DNA of 8,126 nucleotides from Pseudomonas sp. (GCA_003488145.1 DNMQ01000260.1:1-8126), one strand, 5' to 3'. Shown: positions 1-7,421, counted from the first letter of the stretch. Numbers and translations: made by a program. The notes: generated by a model not told the origin, from the letters alone.

Positions 1-695
1 TCGCGCAGCTGGCCGGCCTGGTCGAAGTAGCCCCAGCGGCCTTCGATGCCGACGGTTTCGGCAACGGTGATCTCCACGTGGGAGATGTGATTCTGGTTCC
101 ACTGGGTTTCGAACAGGCTGTTGGCGAAACGCAGGGCGATCAGGTTCTGCACCGTGTCCTTGCCCAGGTAATGGTCGATGCGATAGGTGCGGTCTTCCGG
201 GAAGAAGCGCGCCACCGCGTCGTTCACTTCGCGGGACGACTCCAGGTCGTGGCCGATGGGCTTTTCCAGCACTACGCGGGTGCGCTCGGCCAGGCCCGCC
301 TCGGCCAGCCCGGCGCAGATCGCACCGTAGACAGATGCCGGCGTGGCAAAAAAGGCGACGATGCTATCCGCGTTGCCGGCCTTGTCCGCCAGCGCGGCAA
401 AATCCTCGGCGCGGCGGAAATCCATGCTCAGGTAGTCCAGGCGCGCCATGAAGTGCTGCAGCACGGCTTCATCGAGGTCGCGTTCGCCGACGTGGCGGCG
501 CAGATGTTCTTCGATCATCGCCAGATGGCTTGCCGCCTCGCCGCTCTCACGAGCCAGCGCGAGCAGGCGGGTTTCGGTTGGCAGCAGACCGGCGCGATCG
601 AGCTGATAGAGCGCGGGAAACAGCTTGCGCAGAGCCAGATCACCGAGGGCGCCGAACAGCGCCAGGGTGCAGGGTTCGACAGATAATGGCGTCAT
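1..695 (-). CDS. zwf: Glucose-6-phosphate 1-dehydrogenase, N-terminal part (runs off the left edge)
   Basis: This enzyme oxidises glucose-6-phosphate to 6-phosphogluconolactone with NAD(P)+ in the cytoplasm and feeds the Entner-Doudoroff and pentose phosphate routes. About 231 codons are visible, roughly half of the usual 490 or so. The N-terminal Rossmann fold shows the dinucleotide-binding motif [10 protein letters not shown] at residues 15-24, the EKPIG motif at 144-148, and the substrate-binding signature RIDHYLGK at 172-179, which includes the Asp-His pair D174-H175. By family spacing the catalytic base histidine would lie near residue 237, just outside the window. I chose the ATG at 695-693, preceded by a weak AGAAG, because the protein then begins [15 protein letters not shown], close to known pseudomonad Zwf starts. 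The gene is divergent from hexR; pgl and eda would be expected downstream in pseudomonads but are not visible. Family assignment is very secure. Confidence 0.97.
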   Translation of the reverse strand, partial: MTPLSVEPCTLALFGALGDLALRKLFPALYQLDRAGLLPTETRLLALARESGEAASHLAMIEEHLRRHVGERDLDEAVLQHFMARLDYLSMDFRRAEDFAALADKAGNADSIVAFFATPASVYGAICAGLAEAGLAERTRVVLEKPIGHDLESSREVNDAVARFFPEDRTYRIDHYLGKDTVQNLIALRFANSLFETQWNQNHISHVEITVAETVGIEGRWGYFDQAGQLR

Positions 696-760
696 GATGT
701 TTGTTCTTCTACTAAAACTGCACTATGAATACACGGCGATGCCCTGTTATTCAAGTTCAA

Positions 761-777
761 TGTAGTAATAAAAACAA
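761..777 (-). promoter_or_regulatory. Predicted HexR operator in the zwf/hexR intergenic region
   Basis: Read on the minus strand the site is TTGTTTTTATTACTACA, which fits TTGT-N7-ACTA. It differs by one base from the TTGT-N7/8-ACAA consensus I recall for Pseudomonas putida HexR. A near copy, with the same orientation relative to its gene, lies directly upstream of edd. The site is about 66 bp upstream of the zwf start and 89 bp upstream of the hexR start, so one bound dimer could repress zwf and also autoregulate hexR. The surrounding 696-866 region is AT-rich and has no other gene. I could not assign convincing -35 and -10 boxes. Confidence 0.65.
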
Positions 778-866
778 CATTTACTGCAAAACAAGATTCC
801 TATGGTCGCTCCGCATCTCGCTCAGTAGCATAGGCCACCCCTTTGGCAAGCCGCATCAGGACCGAC

Positions 867-1736
867 ATGGACCGCGTACACAACCTGCTCGAGCAGATCC
901 AGCGCCGCATCGAAGACCTCAACAAGGCCGAGCGCAAGGTCGCCGAGGTGATCCTGCACAATCCGCAGCAGGCGACCCGTTTCAGCATCGCCACCCTGGC
1001 GCAGACCGCGCAGGTCAGCGAGCCGACAGTGAATCGCTTTTGCCGCTCGTTCGGCGTCAGCGGTTATCCGGAACTGAAGATGCAGCTGGCGCAAAGCCTG
1101 GCCAGCGGCGCCGCCTACGTCAGCCAGGCAGTGGAGCCCGACGACGGCCCAGCGGAATACACGCGCAAGATTTTCGGCTCGGCCATCGCCTCGCTGGACA
1201 GTGCCTGCCAGAGCCTCGATCCGCAATTGGTCAGCCGCGCGGTTGATCTGATGATTCAGGCGCGGCAGATCCACTTCTTCGGCCTCGGCGCCTCGGCCTC
1301 GGTGGCATTGGATGCGCAGCACAAGTTCTTCCGCTTCAACCTGGCAGTGACCGCCCATTCAGACGTGCTGATGCAGCGCATGCTGGCCTCGGTGGCGCAT
1401 ACCGGCGAGCTGTTCGTGATCATTTCCTACACCGGCCGCACCCGCGAACTGGTGGAAGTGGCGCGCATCGCCCGACAGAACGGCGCCTCGGTACTCGGCC
1501 TGACCGCCGCCGGCTCACCGCTGGCGCAGGCCAGCACGCTGAGCCTGAACATTCCGCTGCCCGAGGACACCGACATCTACATGCCGATGACCTCGCGCAT
1601 CATCCAGCTCACCGTGCTCGACGTGCTCGCCACCGGCATGACCCTGCGCCGCGGCGTGGATTTCCAGCCGCACCTGCGCAAGGTGAAGGAAAGCCTCAAT
1701 GCCAGCCGTTATCCGGCGGACGAAGAGCCGAGCTAA
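867..1736 (+). CDS. hexR: HexR, RpiR-family repressor of glucose catabolism
   Basis: HexR is a cytoplasmic DNA-binding repressor of zwf and edd operons; in Pseudomonas it is released by 2-keto-3-deoxy-6-phosphogluconate (family knowledge). The 289-residue product has an N-terminal RpiR-type helix-turn-helix domain (residues 1-75; recognition helix around [13 protein letters not shown], 51-63) and a C-terminal SIS sugar-phosphate-binding domain (about 120-255). The SIS loops include FFGLGASAS (137-145) and [10 protein letters not shown] (185-194), whose serines are candidate effector contacts. The ATG at 867 is preferred over the upstream in-frame TTG at 843: it has an AGGA at 858-861 with a 5-nt spacer, and the protein then starts [12 protein letters not shown] as in P. 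putida. It is divergent from zwf and converges on glk with only 72 bp between the stops. The length and sequence leave little doubt about identity. Confidence 0.97.
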   Translation: MDRVHNLLEQIQRRIEDLNKAERKVAEVILHNPQQATRFSIATLAQTAQVSEPTVNRFCRSFGVSGYPELKMQLAQSLASGAAYVSQAVEPDDGPAEYTRKIFGSAIASLDSACQSLDPQLVSRAVDLMIQARQIHFFGLGASASVALDAQHKFFRFNLAVTAHSDVLMQRMLASVAHTGELFVIISYTGRTRELVEVARIARQNGASVLGLTAAGSPLAQASTLSLNIPLPEDTDIYMPMTSRIIQLTVLDVLATGMTLRRGVDFQPHLRKVKESLNASRYPADEEPS

Positions 1737-1755
1737 GGCAATCGCGCCGGCATGA

Positions 1756-1789
1756 GAAGGGGATGTTGCTATAACAACATCCGGCCTTC
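1756..1789. terminator. Hairpin between convergent hexR and glk, probable bidirectional terminator
   Basis: GGATGTTG (1761-1768) pairs perfectly with CAACATCC (1775-1782) around a 6-nt loop, CTATAA. The stem continues as GAAGG (1756-1760) with CCTTC (1785-1789) past a 2-nt GG bulge. It lies 19 nt after the hexR stop and 19 nt after the glk stop on the other strand, where convergent genes often share a terminator. No run of T follows on either strand, so it may instead act as an mRNA 3'-end stabiliser or need other factors. Confidence 0.5.
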
Positions 1790-1808
1790 CACACCCGAAA
1801 GCGCCAGA

Positions 1809-2768
1809 TCAGCGCGCCAGCGCCTGCTCCAGAGCCACACCGGCGCCTTCAAGCCCTGGAAACTCAGCAGTCACCAGCCACACCGGCACATCGCCGAGAT
1901 AGCGACTCATGCAGCCCTTGCTGGTAAAGCCGTGGGCGAAACCACTGGACGCAAAGAAATCGGCGAAACGCGGTACCACACCACCAACGATATACACCCC
2001 ACCGCGCGCGCCGAGCGTGAGCACGTTGTTGCCGGCGACCCGGCCGAGCCACACGCAGAACTGCTCCAGGGTCGCGACCGCGACATGATCGCCAGCCAGC
2101 GCAGCCGCCGTGACTTCAGCCGGCGACGCCAGTCGCGGCGCCAAACCGGCCACGGTGCAGACCGCACGATAGAGCAGCAACAGGCCACCGCCACTGAGCA
2201 CGTCCTCGGCGCGCACATGGCCAAGCTGAGCGAACAGCATCTGCCACAGCGCCGCCTCGTGCGCATCCGCCACGGGCAGGTCGACATGCCCACCCTCCCC
2301 CGGCAATGCACGCCAGCTGCCACCACCCAAGGGTAGCAACCCGGCAACGCCAAGCCCGGTGCCCGGTCCGATGACCAGTGCCGGCGCATCGGGCTCGGCC
2401 TCGCCAGCACAGATCATGCGGCGCCCCGCTTCGCCTACCCGCGTCATACCCAGCGCCATTGCAGCGAAGTCATTGATCAGCAGCAGCTCGTCCATCTGCA
2501 GGGCGCCGCAGAAGTCGCTTCGCGTCAGCCGCCAGTGATTGTTGGTGAAAGTGAACTGCTCGCCCTTGACCGGCCCGGCGCAGGCCAGGCACATGGCGCG
2601 AATGCTGCCCGGCGCCAGGCCGAGTGTTGACAGGTAATGTTCAACTGCCTGTTCCGGGGTTTCGAAGTCCGCCGCAGCCAGCACTTGCACCGCCTCCAAC
2701 TGCGAGTCGCGCCACAGCGCGAAGCGCGCATTGGTGCCGCCTATATCTCCGACCAGCGCCAGCCTCAT
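1809..2768 (-). CDS. glk: Glucokinase (ROK-independent Glk type)
   Basis: Glk phosphorylates glucose to glucose-6-phosphate with ATP in the cytoplasm and so supplies the substrate for Zwf. The 319-residue product is the usual length for bacterial Glk of the E. coli type. The N-terminal phosphate-binding motif [12 protein letters not shown] is at residues 7-18. The catalytic aspartate is D100 in [12 protein letters not shown], the same number as in E. coli Glk. The glucose and ATP site motifs are GPGTGLG (134-140), PGEGGH (156-161) and LSGGG (191-195), followed by the C-terminal GGVYIVGG (256-263). Its ATG overlaps the edd stop as ATGA (2768-2765), so it is probably translationally coupled to edd and transcribed from the edd promoter under HexR control. 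In P. aeruginosa glk is followed by the regulator gltR and its sensor; here it is followed directly by the convergent hexR. Confidence 0.96.
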   Translation of the reverse strand: MRLALVGDIGGTNARFALWRDSQLEAVQVLAAADFETPEQAVEHYLSTLGLAPGSIRAMCLACAGPVKGEQFTFTNNHWRLTRSDFCGALQMDELLLINDFAAMALGMTRVGEAGRRMICAGEAEPDAPALVIGPGTGLGVAGLLPLGGGSWRALPGEGGHVDLPVADAHEAALWQMLFAQLGHVRAEDVLSGGGLLLLYRAVCTVAGLAPRLASPAEVTAAALAGDHVAVATLEQFCVWLGRVAGNNVLTLGARGGVYIVGGVVPRFADFFASSGFAHGFTSKGCMSRYLGDVPVWLVTAEFPGLEGAGVALEQALAR

Positions 2769-4591
2769 CGCAGCGCCTCCAGCCCGACAGTGAATACGCT
2801 GGCGCCCTGCTCGGCAGAACTGAACGCCGCCCGCATAAAGCCGAACAGCTCGCGCCCGCAGCCCTGCACACCCACAGGCGGCGCGGCAGCCGGCGATCGA
2901 TCGGCCAGCTCGACGGCATCGACCAGCACCTCAAGCACGCCGCTCTGCCCATCCACGCGCAGCAGATCGCCGTCGCGCACACGCGCCAGCGGGCCGCCAT
3001 CGATTGCCTCGGGACATACATGAATCGCCGCCGGCACTTTGCCCGACGCACCGGACATACGCCCGTCGGTGACCAGCGCGACCTTGAAACCGCGGTCCTG
3101 CAGCAGACCGAGATAGGGCGTCAGCTTGTGCAACTCGGGCATGCCGTTGGCACGCGGCCCCTGGAAGCGCACCACCGCAACGACGTCGCGCTCCAGTTCG
3201 CCCGCCTTGAACGCCTCGACCAGCTCCAGCTGATCGGCAAAGACCCGCGCCGGCGCTTCCACGACACGGTGCTCGGGCGCCACGGCGGACACCTTCATCA
3301 CGCCGCGACCGAGATTGCCGCTCATCACCCGCAGCCCGCCTTCAGCCGAGAACGGCCGCGCGACCGACCGCAGGAGGCTTTCGTCCAGGCTCGCCGCAGC
3401 GCCTTCACGCCAGGTCAATCGACGGCCTTCGAGGAAGGGCTCCTGGGTATAGCGACTGAGGCCACGACCCATCACGGTATGCACATCTTCATGCAGCAGG
3501 CCGGCCGCGAGCAGCTCACGCACCAGCACCGCCACACCACCCGCCGCGTGGAAATGATTGATGTCGGCCGAGCCGTTGGGATAGACCCGCGCCAGCGTCG
3601 GCACCACGGCGGAGAGGTCGGCCATATCCTGCCAGGTCAGCTGGATGCCCGCCGCCTGGGCGATTGCCGGCATGTGCAGGGTGTGGTTGGTCGAGCCGCC
3701 GGTGGCATGCAGCGCGACGATGGCATTGACCAGTACACGCTCGTCGACCAGCTCACCCAGCGGCGTGAAGTTGCCACCCTGGGGCGTCAGTCGGGTGACT
3801 TGGCGCGCGGCCTCGGCGGTCAGTGCATCGCGCAATGGTGTGCCCGGGTTGACGAAGGACGAGCCCGGCAGATGCAGGCCCATGACTTCCATCAGCATCT
3901 GGTTGGTGTTGGCGGTGCCGTAAAACGTACAAGTGCCAGGGCTGTGATAGGCCTGCATCTCTGCCGCCAACAGCTCGTCGCGACTGGCCTTGCCTTCGGC
4001 ATAGCGCTGGCGCACCGCGGCCTTGTCCTTGTTGGCAAGACCGGATGGCATCGGCCCGGCCGGTACGAACACGGCGGGCAGATGCCCGAAGCGCAGCGCG
4101 CCGATCAGCAACCCGGGAACGATCTTGTCGCAGATGCCGAGCAGCAGCGCCGCATCGAACAGGTTGTGCGACAGCGCCACCGCGGTGCTCATGGCGATCA
4201 CCTCGCGACTGGCAATGGCCAGCTCCATGCCCGGCTCGCCCTGGGTGACACCGTCACACATCGCTGGCACGCCGCCCGCCACCTGCCCCACCGAGCCGAT
4301 CTCGCGCAGCGCCTGGCGCAGGCGCTCAGGGTAGTCCTCGTAGGGCTGGTGCGCCGAGAGCATGTCGTTGTAGGCGGTGACGATGGCGACATTAGCCGCG
4401 TCCGGCAGGCGCAGACGCTGCTTGTCCTGCGCGCCGCAGCCGGCGACGCCATGGGCAAAGTTTGCGCACTGCGCCCCGTTGCGCGCCGGGCCAGCACTGG
4501 CAGCGCCGCGAATCATGGCGAGATAGGCCTCGCGCGTCGGGCGGCTGCGCTCGATCAGGCGCTGAGTGACTTCGACGACTACGGGATGCAT
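2765..4591 (-). CDS. edd: 6-phosphogluconate dehydratase
   Basis: Edd is the committed enzyme of the Entner-Doudoroff pathway and dehydrates 6-phosphogluconate to 2-keto-3-deoxy-6-phosphogluconate in the cytoplasm. It belongs to the IlvD/Edd iron-sulfur dehydratase family. The 608-residue length matches the family (about 600). The iron-sulfur ligand cysteines are visible in MCDGVTQGE (C112), GICDK (C154) and [13 protein letters not shown] (C221); C154 and C221 have the same numbers as the essential cysteines reported for Zymomonas Edd. The start is well supported: a perfect AGGAGG at 4601-4596 lies 4 nt before the ATG. It is the first gene of an edd-glk operon. A predicted HexR operator ends only about 13 nt upstream of the ATG and overlaps a TATAAA that could be the -10 box (4617-4612), so the mRNA leader may be very short. 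No frameshift or missing key residue is seen. Confidence 0.97.
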   Translation of the reverse strand: MHPVVVEVTQRLIERSRPTREAYLAMIRGAASAGPARNGAQCANFAHGVAGCGAQDKQRLRLPDAANVAIVTAYNDMLSAHQPYEDYPERLRQALREIGSVGQVAGGVPAMCDGVTQGEPGMELAIASREVIAMSTAVALSHNLFDAALLLGICDKIVPGLLIGALRFGHLPAVFVPAGPMPSGLANKDKAAVRQRYAEGKASRDELLAAEMQAYHSPGTCTFYGTANTNQMLMEVMGLHLPGSSFVNPGTPLRDALTAEAARQVTRLTPQGGNFTPLGELVDERVLVNAIVALHATGGSTNHTLHMPAIAQAAGIQLTWQDMADLSAVVPTLARVYPNGSADINHFHAAGGVAVLVRELLAAGLLHEDVHTVMGRGLSRYTQEPFLEGRRLTWREGAAASLDESLLRSVARPFSAEGGLRVMSGNLGRGVMKVSAVAPEHRVVEAPARVFADQLELVEAFKAGELERDVVAVVRFQGPRANGMPELHKLTPYLGLLQDRGFKVALVTDGRMSGASGKVPAAIHVCPEAIDGGPLARVRDGDLLRVDGQSGVLEVLVDAVELADRSPAAAPPVGVQGCGRELFGFMRAAFSSAEQGASVFTVGLEALR

Positions 4592-4604
4592 GAAACCTCC
4601 TATT

Positions 4605-4622
4605 TGTAGTTTTTATAAACAA
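4605..4622 (-). promoter_or_regulatory. Predicted HexR operator at the edd promoter
   Basis: On the minus strand the site reads TTGTTTATAAAAACTACA, that is TTGT-N8-ACTA, the sister of the site upstream of zwf (TTGT-N7-ACTA, same flank CTACA). It contains TATAAA (4617-4612), a reasonable -10 element, and lies just before the AGGAGG of edd. A repressor bound here would block the promoter directly. I see no good -35 hexamer at the matching distance. Confidence 0.65.
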
Positions 4623-4669
4623 TAGGCCGGAATCATAACGGCGAATCAGGTGTATTCGAAGAAATATGT

Positions 4670-4684
4670 TTGTTTAAACAACAA
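4670..4684. promoter_or_regulatory. Perfect 12-bp palindrome matching TTGT-N7-ACAA, possible second regulator site
   Basis: TTGTTTAAACAA (4670-4681) is a perfect palindrome, and with the following bases the stretch also fits TTGT-N7-ACAA exactly (4670-4684). It lies about 79 bp upstream of the edd ATG and 11 bp beyond the stop codon of the preceding leftward gene. It could be a distal HexR site allowing looping, or a site for another regulator. AT-rich palindromes can also arise by chance. Confidence 0.35.
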
Positions 4685-4695
4685 AATTACCACCC

Positions 4696-4956
4696 TCAAC
4701 GACGTAGCAGTTCTATCTGACGACGTAGCTGGGCGACATGGGCCTTTTCCGCCCGCAGCCCGGAAGTGAGCTCAGCCTTGTCCTGCTCCAGGCGCACGAT
4801 CACCTGGCCGAGGTCATCCAGCAGCTCGCGCAATACCGCCAGCTCACGGCACTGGCTCTGCCGTCCCATCCATAGCAACCAGAGCACTACCAGGAGCACC
4901 ATCACGCTGCACAGCGAGGCGCCAATCAATACCCAGGCGAGGCTCATTGCACTCAT
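4696..4956 (-). CDS. Small membrane-anchored coiled-coil protein of unknown function
   Basis: I do not recognise a named family. The 86-residue product has one strongly hydrophobic N-terminal segment (about residues 6-30), then a charged stretch rich in Leu, Glu, Arg and Lys (about 36-86) with heptad-like leucines that should form a helix or coiled coil. Such proteins are usually inner-membrane anchored with the coil in the cytoplasm or periplasm; GRQSQCR after the hydrophobic segment suggests a cytoplasmic tail by the positive-inside rule. I chose the ATG at 4956 over the in-frame one at 4983 because AAAGGAG sits 7 nt before it. It is leftward like edd, ending 104 bp before the edd start, and is separated from the MFS gene by 232 bp, so it probably has its own promoter. 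It resembles in shape the many DUF-type membrane coiled-coil proteins of pseudomonads; no function is inferred. Confidence 0.75.
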   Translation of the reverse strand: MSAMSLAWVLIGASLCSVMVLLVVLWLLWMGRQSQCRELAVLRELLDDLGQVIVRLEQDKAELTSGLRAEKAHVAQLRRQIELLRR

Positions 4957-5034
4957 CGTTTCGCTCCTTTGCTTGCGGCGCAATGCCGCTTCCAGAGGCT
5001 CAACGATATGTAGCTTATGACGACAGGTCGATAA

Positions 5035-5056
5035 TGTTTACTTGAACAGGTAAACA
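5035..5056. promoter_or_regulatory. 22-bp inverted repeat, operator-like
   Basis: TGTTTAC (5035-5041) and GTAAACA (5050-5056) are perfect inverted arms around an 8-nt spacer, and the symmetry extends inward: the two 11-nt halves match at 9 positions. Its size and form suit a dimeric regulator such as a TetR- or GntR-type protein. It lies 79 bp upstream of the start of the small coiled-coil gene, about the position of an upstream promoter, and beyond the 3' end of the MFS gene. The cognate regulator is not in the window. Confidence 0.45.
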
Positions 5057-5115
5057 ATTGCAGCGGGTCTTTGCGCTGAGCCGATGGCCATAGCCGCCAC
5101 ATCCCGCTGAGCTCG

Positions 5116-5148
5116 TTGGGCGCTGCGCCAGCCTGACGCAGCGCTCAA
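5116..5148. terminator. Strong GC-rich hairpin downstream of the MFS gene
   Basis: Arms TTGGGCGCTGCG (5116-5127) and CGCAGCGCTCAA (5137-5148) pair over 12 positions, eleven of them Watson-Crick, with a 9-nt loop. The one imperfect pair is G-T read as plus-strand RNA and A-C on the minus strand. It begins 41 nt after the MFS stop and may end that transcript or protect it, but no T-run follows on either strand, so intrinsic termination is uncertain. A weaker pair, CAGCGGG (5061-5067) with CCCGCTG (5103-5109), lies just beyond. Confidence 0.4.
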
Positions 5149-5188
5149 GCAACCACATGTCGTGAAACATTACAGATAGGCGTCGGCA

Positions 5189-6616
5189 CTATTCGCCGAC
5201 ATCCACCGGTCGCCGCACATCGTCGTCATGGCCAGGGTCGCGATGTTCCAGCTGCAGGAACAATGCGGCAGCGAGCATCGCCATACCGCCGACGCAGAGA
5301 AACGTCAGCTGAAATGCCCGAAGCACCTCACTGCCCTGCGCGTCGTCCACGGTGAAGCCTCCCAGCAGCGCACCGGCGGTGGCGACGCCAAGGCTCATTG
5401 ATAGCTGCACCACTACCGACAGCAGGCTGTTGCCGCTACTGGCGTCGGCATGGCTAAGGCCGACCAGGGTGACGGTGTTCATCGCAGTGAACTGCATCGA
5501 GTTGACCATGCCGATCAGGCCCAGATGCACCAGCAGCAGCCACGTCGGCGTTTGTCCATCGATGGTCGCCAGGCTGGCGATCAGGCAGCCGAGCAGCAGG
5601 GTGTTGCCGATCAGCAGACGGCGATAGCCGAGACGATCGATGATCGGCTTGGCCAGAGATTTGACCGCCATCGCACCCAAGGCCAGCGGAATCATGCTCA
5701 TCCCGGCCTGCGCCGGCGAATAGCCAAGCGCCACCTGCAGCAGCAATGGCAGCAGGAACGGCAGCGCGCCACCACCCAGCCGGGCAAACAGGTTGCCGAA
5801 GATTCCCACCGCAAAGCTGCGCGTATGGAACAGCTTGGGGCTGAACAGCGGCGCATCGATGCGCCCGGCGCGCAGCCAGTAGGCCGCCATGCACGCTGCG
5901 CCGCCGAACAGCAGCAGCATCACGCGGGCATGCGACATGTGCATCTGGCCGAGCCCCTCCAGCGCGATGGTGACCAGCACCATCGCTGCGCCGAACAGCA
6001 GGAAGCCGAGCGTATCGAAGCGCACCCGCTCGGGCCCTTTGAGATCGGGCATGAAGCGCAGCGCGGCGATGCAGCCAATCACGCCCACCGGCAGATTGAT
6101 CAGGAATATCCAGTGCCAGGAGGCGTACTCCACCAGCCAGCCACCCAGGGTTGGCCCGAGCAACGGGCCGACCAGCCCTGGCAGTGCGATAAAGGCCATG
6201 ATCCGCACGAAGTCGCTGCGCGGAAATGCCCGCAGCACCACCAGCCGCCCCACCGGCAGCATCAGCGCTCCGCCCAGCGCCTGCAGCACGCGGGAAGCCA
6301 CCAGCTGGTTGAAGCTGGTCGACAACGCGCACAACAGCGAGCCCACGGAAAACAGCACGATGGCGGTCACGAAGATGCGCCGGCTACCGAAGCGGTCAGC
6401 AATCCAGCCGGATGCCGGAATCAGCAACGCCACCGTGAGCATGTAGGCGATCACAACGCCCTGCATACGCAGCGGGTTTTCCGCCAGATCGCGCGCCATG
6501 GCCGGCAGTGCGGTATTGAGAATGGTGCCGTCCAGCGTCTGCATGAAGAAGGCGATGGCCACCAGCCACGGCAAAATCCGCGCGGTACGGGCGTCGAGTG
6601 AGACGGGCGGTTGCAT
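5189..6616 (-). CDS. MFS drug exporter of the DHA2 (14-helix) family, MdtD-like
   Basis: This inner-membrane proton antiporter probably exports drugs or metabolites. The 475-residue product is hydrophobic throughout. It shows the DHA2 hallmark LDGTILNTALP in helix 1 (residues 28-38), motif A as GWIADRFGSRR (70-80), a motif-B-like RVLQALGGA with R109 (109-117), and the antiporter motif C region around LPGLVGPLLGPTLGGW (145-160). The following segment VEYASWHWIFLINLPVG is almost word for word that of E. coli MdtD, as I recall it, and later segments (MVNSMQFTAMNT, ASSGNSLLSVVVQLSMSLGVATAG) also match. In E. coli mdtD sits with the RND genes mdtABC; here it stands alone, leftward, and divergent from the iron operon. 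The ATG at 6616 has GGGGA 5 nt upstream. The substrate cannot be told from the sequence. Confidence 0.9.
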   Translation of the reverse strand: MQPPVSLDARTARILPWLVAIAFFMQTLDGTILNTALPAMARDLAENPLRMQGVVIAYMLTVALLIPASGWIADRFGSRRIFVTAIVLFSVGSLLCALSTSFNQLVASRVLQALGGALMLPVGRLVVLRAFPRSDFVRIMAFIALPGLVGPLLGPTLGGWLVEYASWHWIFLINLPVGVIGCIAALRFMPDLKGPERVRFDTLGFLLFGAAMVLVTIALEGLGQMHMSHARVMLLLFGGAACMAAYWLRAGRIDAPLFSPKLFHTRSFAVGIFGNLFARLGGGALPFLLPLLLQVALGYSPAQAGMSMIPLALGAMAVKSLAKPIIDRLGYRRLLIGNTLLLGCLIASLATIDGQTPTWLLLVHLGLIGMVNSMQFTAMNTVTLVGLSHADASSGNSLLSVVVQLSMSLGVATAGALLGGFTVDDAQGSEVLRAFQLTFLCVGGMAMLAAALFLQLEHRDPGHDDDVRRPVDVGE

Positions 6617-6707
6617 GAAGTCCCCGGATACGAAAGGTGCACCATCTTAGAGGATTCGTTCGGCGCCGGTTCGGATCGCTGCACTCCGCACACCCACACC
6701 AACTGCC

Positions 6708-6728
6708 ACTGTGACGACCTGTCGCAGT
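6708..6728. promoter_or_regulatory. 21-bp imperfect inverted repeat between the MFS gene and the iron operon
   Basis: ACTGTGAC (6708-6715) and GTCGCAGT (6721-6728) are inverted arms matching at 7 of 8 positions around GACCT. It lies 91 bp upstream of the MFS start and about 160 bp upstream of the ftrA-like gene, inside the 271-bp divergent intergenic region. An operator for either gene is possible. Just to its right an imperfect tandem repeat occurs, CTGCAGCG...ACAGCC at 6733-6753 and again at 6756-6773. No gene is seen in this interval. Confidence 0.25.
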
Positions 6729-6817
6729 TAGCCTGCAGCGCCCGCAAACAGCCGTCTGCAGCGGCATACAGCCTTGCATTCAGACACCGGTAACAAAATA
6801 TTTCTTGGGAAATTGAC

Positions 6818-6836
6818 GCGAATCATTATCATTCGG
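6818..6836 (+). promoter_or_regulatory. Fur box upstream of the iron-uptake operon
   Basis: GCGAATCATTATCATTCGG closely follows the classic Fur consensus; its complement reads GAATGATAATGATTC, containing the GATAAT hexamers. It lies 51 bp before the ATG of the P19-like gene, where binding of iron-loaded Fur would block transcription. A TTGACG at 6813-6818 touches the box, and TATTTC or CATTAT stretches nearby could act as promoter parts, but I cannot fix the start site. Confidence 0.88.
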
Positions 6837-6887
6837 AAGCGCAAGTGCAATCTTCGCTCCGTCCTTTCTGTTTCCGGAGAATTCCCA

Positions 6888-7421
6888 ATGCGCATCCCCG
6901 CCACACTGGCCATCACCACCCTGCTGCTCACCCCGCTCGCCCAGGCGAAGGAATATCCCATCGGCGAACCGCAGCAGTGCGGCGGCATGGAGGTCGGCGC
7001 GGTGTATCTGCAGCCGGTCGAAATGGACCCACCGGGCATGATGCGTGCCGCGGCCGAGTCCGACGTGCATCTCGAGGCCGATATCAGCGCCACCGAAGAC
7101 AACCGCAACGGCTGGCAGGAAGGCAGCTTCGTGCCATATCTGAGCATCCACTACACGCTGCGCAAGAAGGGTTCCGACGAAGTCGTCGAAGGCGATTTCC
7201 ATCCGATGGTGGCAAACGACGGCCCGCACTACGGTGACAACGTCAAGCTGCTCGGCCCAGGCAAGTACCAGTTGACCTACAAGATCCTGCCGCCAGGCTC
7301 GGGGCACAACATGTTCGGTCGCCACACCGACAAGGAAACCGGCGTCGCCCCCTGGTTCGAAGGCTGCGAGCTCACGTACGAGTTCACCTACGCCGGCATC
7401 GGCAAGAAAGGGGGCTACTGA
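6888..7421 (+). CDS. ftrA: Periplasmic P19/Tp34-type iron-binding protein, FtrA-like
   Basis: Proteins of this family (C. jejuni P19, E. coli FetP, Bordetella FtrA) bind copper and iron in the periplasm and work with an FTR1-type permease in ferrous-iron uptake. The 177-residue product has a signal peptide of about 20 residues ending PLAQA before KEYPIGEP. The hallmark GGMEVGAVYLQPVEM spans 32-46. Metal ligands are visible with the spacing known for P19: H61 and E63 in VHLEADI, M107 and H114 in PMVANDGPHYG; H146 in GRHTD is the likely last ligand. C31 and C160 could form a disulfide. I chose the ATG at 6888 because GGAGA lies 7 nt upstream and it gives a proper signal peptide; the reading frame is open further upstream, but that would run through the Fur box. 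It is the first gene of a Fur-controlled cluster and its TGA overlaps the next ATG by one base. Confidence 0.9.
   Translation: MRIPATLAITTLLLTPLAQAKEYPIGEPQQCGGMEVGAVYLQPVEMDPPGMMRAAAESDVHLEADISATEDNRNGWQEGSFVPYLSIHYTLRKKGSDEVVEGDFHPMVANDGPHYGDNVKLLGPGKYQLTYKILPPGSGHNMFGRHTDKETGVAPWFEGCELTYEFTYAGIGKKGGY

Noticed and set aside
78..686. A 202-codon open frame on the plus strand at the left edge
   Set aside because: It is the antisense shadow of zwf, which shows all expected N-terminal motifs on the minus strand.
843..866. Upstream TTG start for hexR adding eight residues
   Set aside because: The ATG at 867 has a well-placed AGGA and gives the family-typical N-terminus MDRV.
725..1246. A 173-codon open frame overlapping the start of hexR in another frame
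   Set aside because: The product is a frame-shifted reading of hexR, rich in Arg, Pro and Gln, without a ribosome-binding site.
2624..4609. A 661-codon open frame on the plus strand, longer than edd itself
   Set aside because: It is antisense to edd, whose protein sequence, cysteine ligands and ribosome-binding site are unmistakable. The plus-strand product is rich in His, Gln and Arg with no domain, typical of a shadow frame in GC-rich DNA.
5450..6601. A 383-codon open frame on the plus strand within the MFS gene
   Set aside because: It is a low-complexity Gln/His/Arg-rich translation opposite a clear membrane transporter; it has no recognisable domain.
6774..6887. In-frame N-terminal extension of the P19-like protein
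   Set aside because: It would translate across the Fur box and put 38 residues before a proper signal peptide; the ATG at 6888 has a good GGAGA site.
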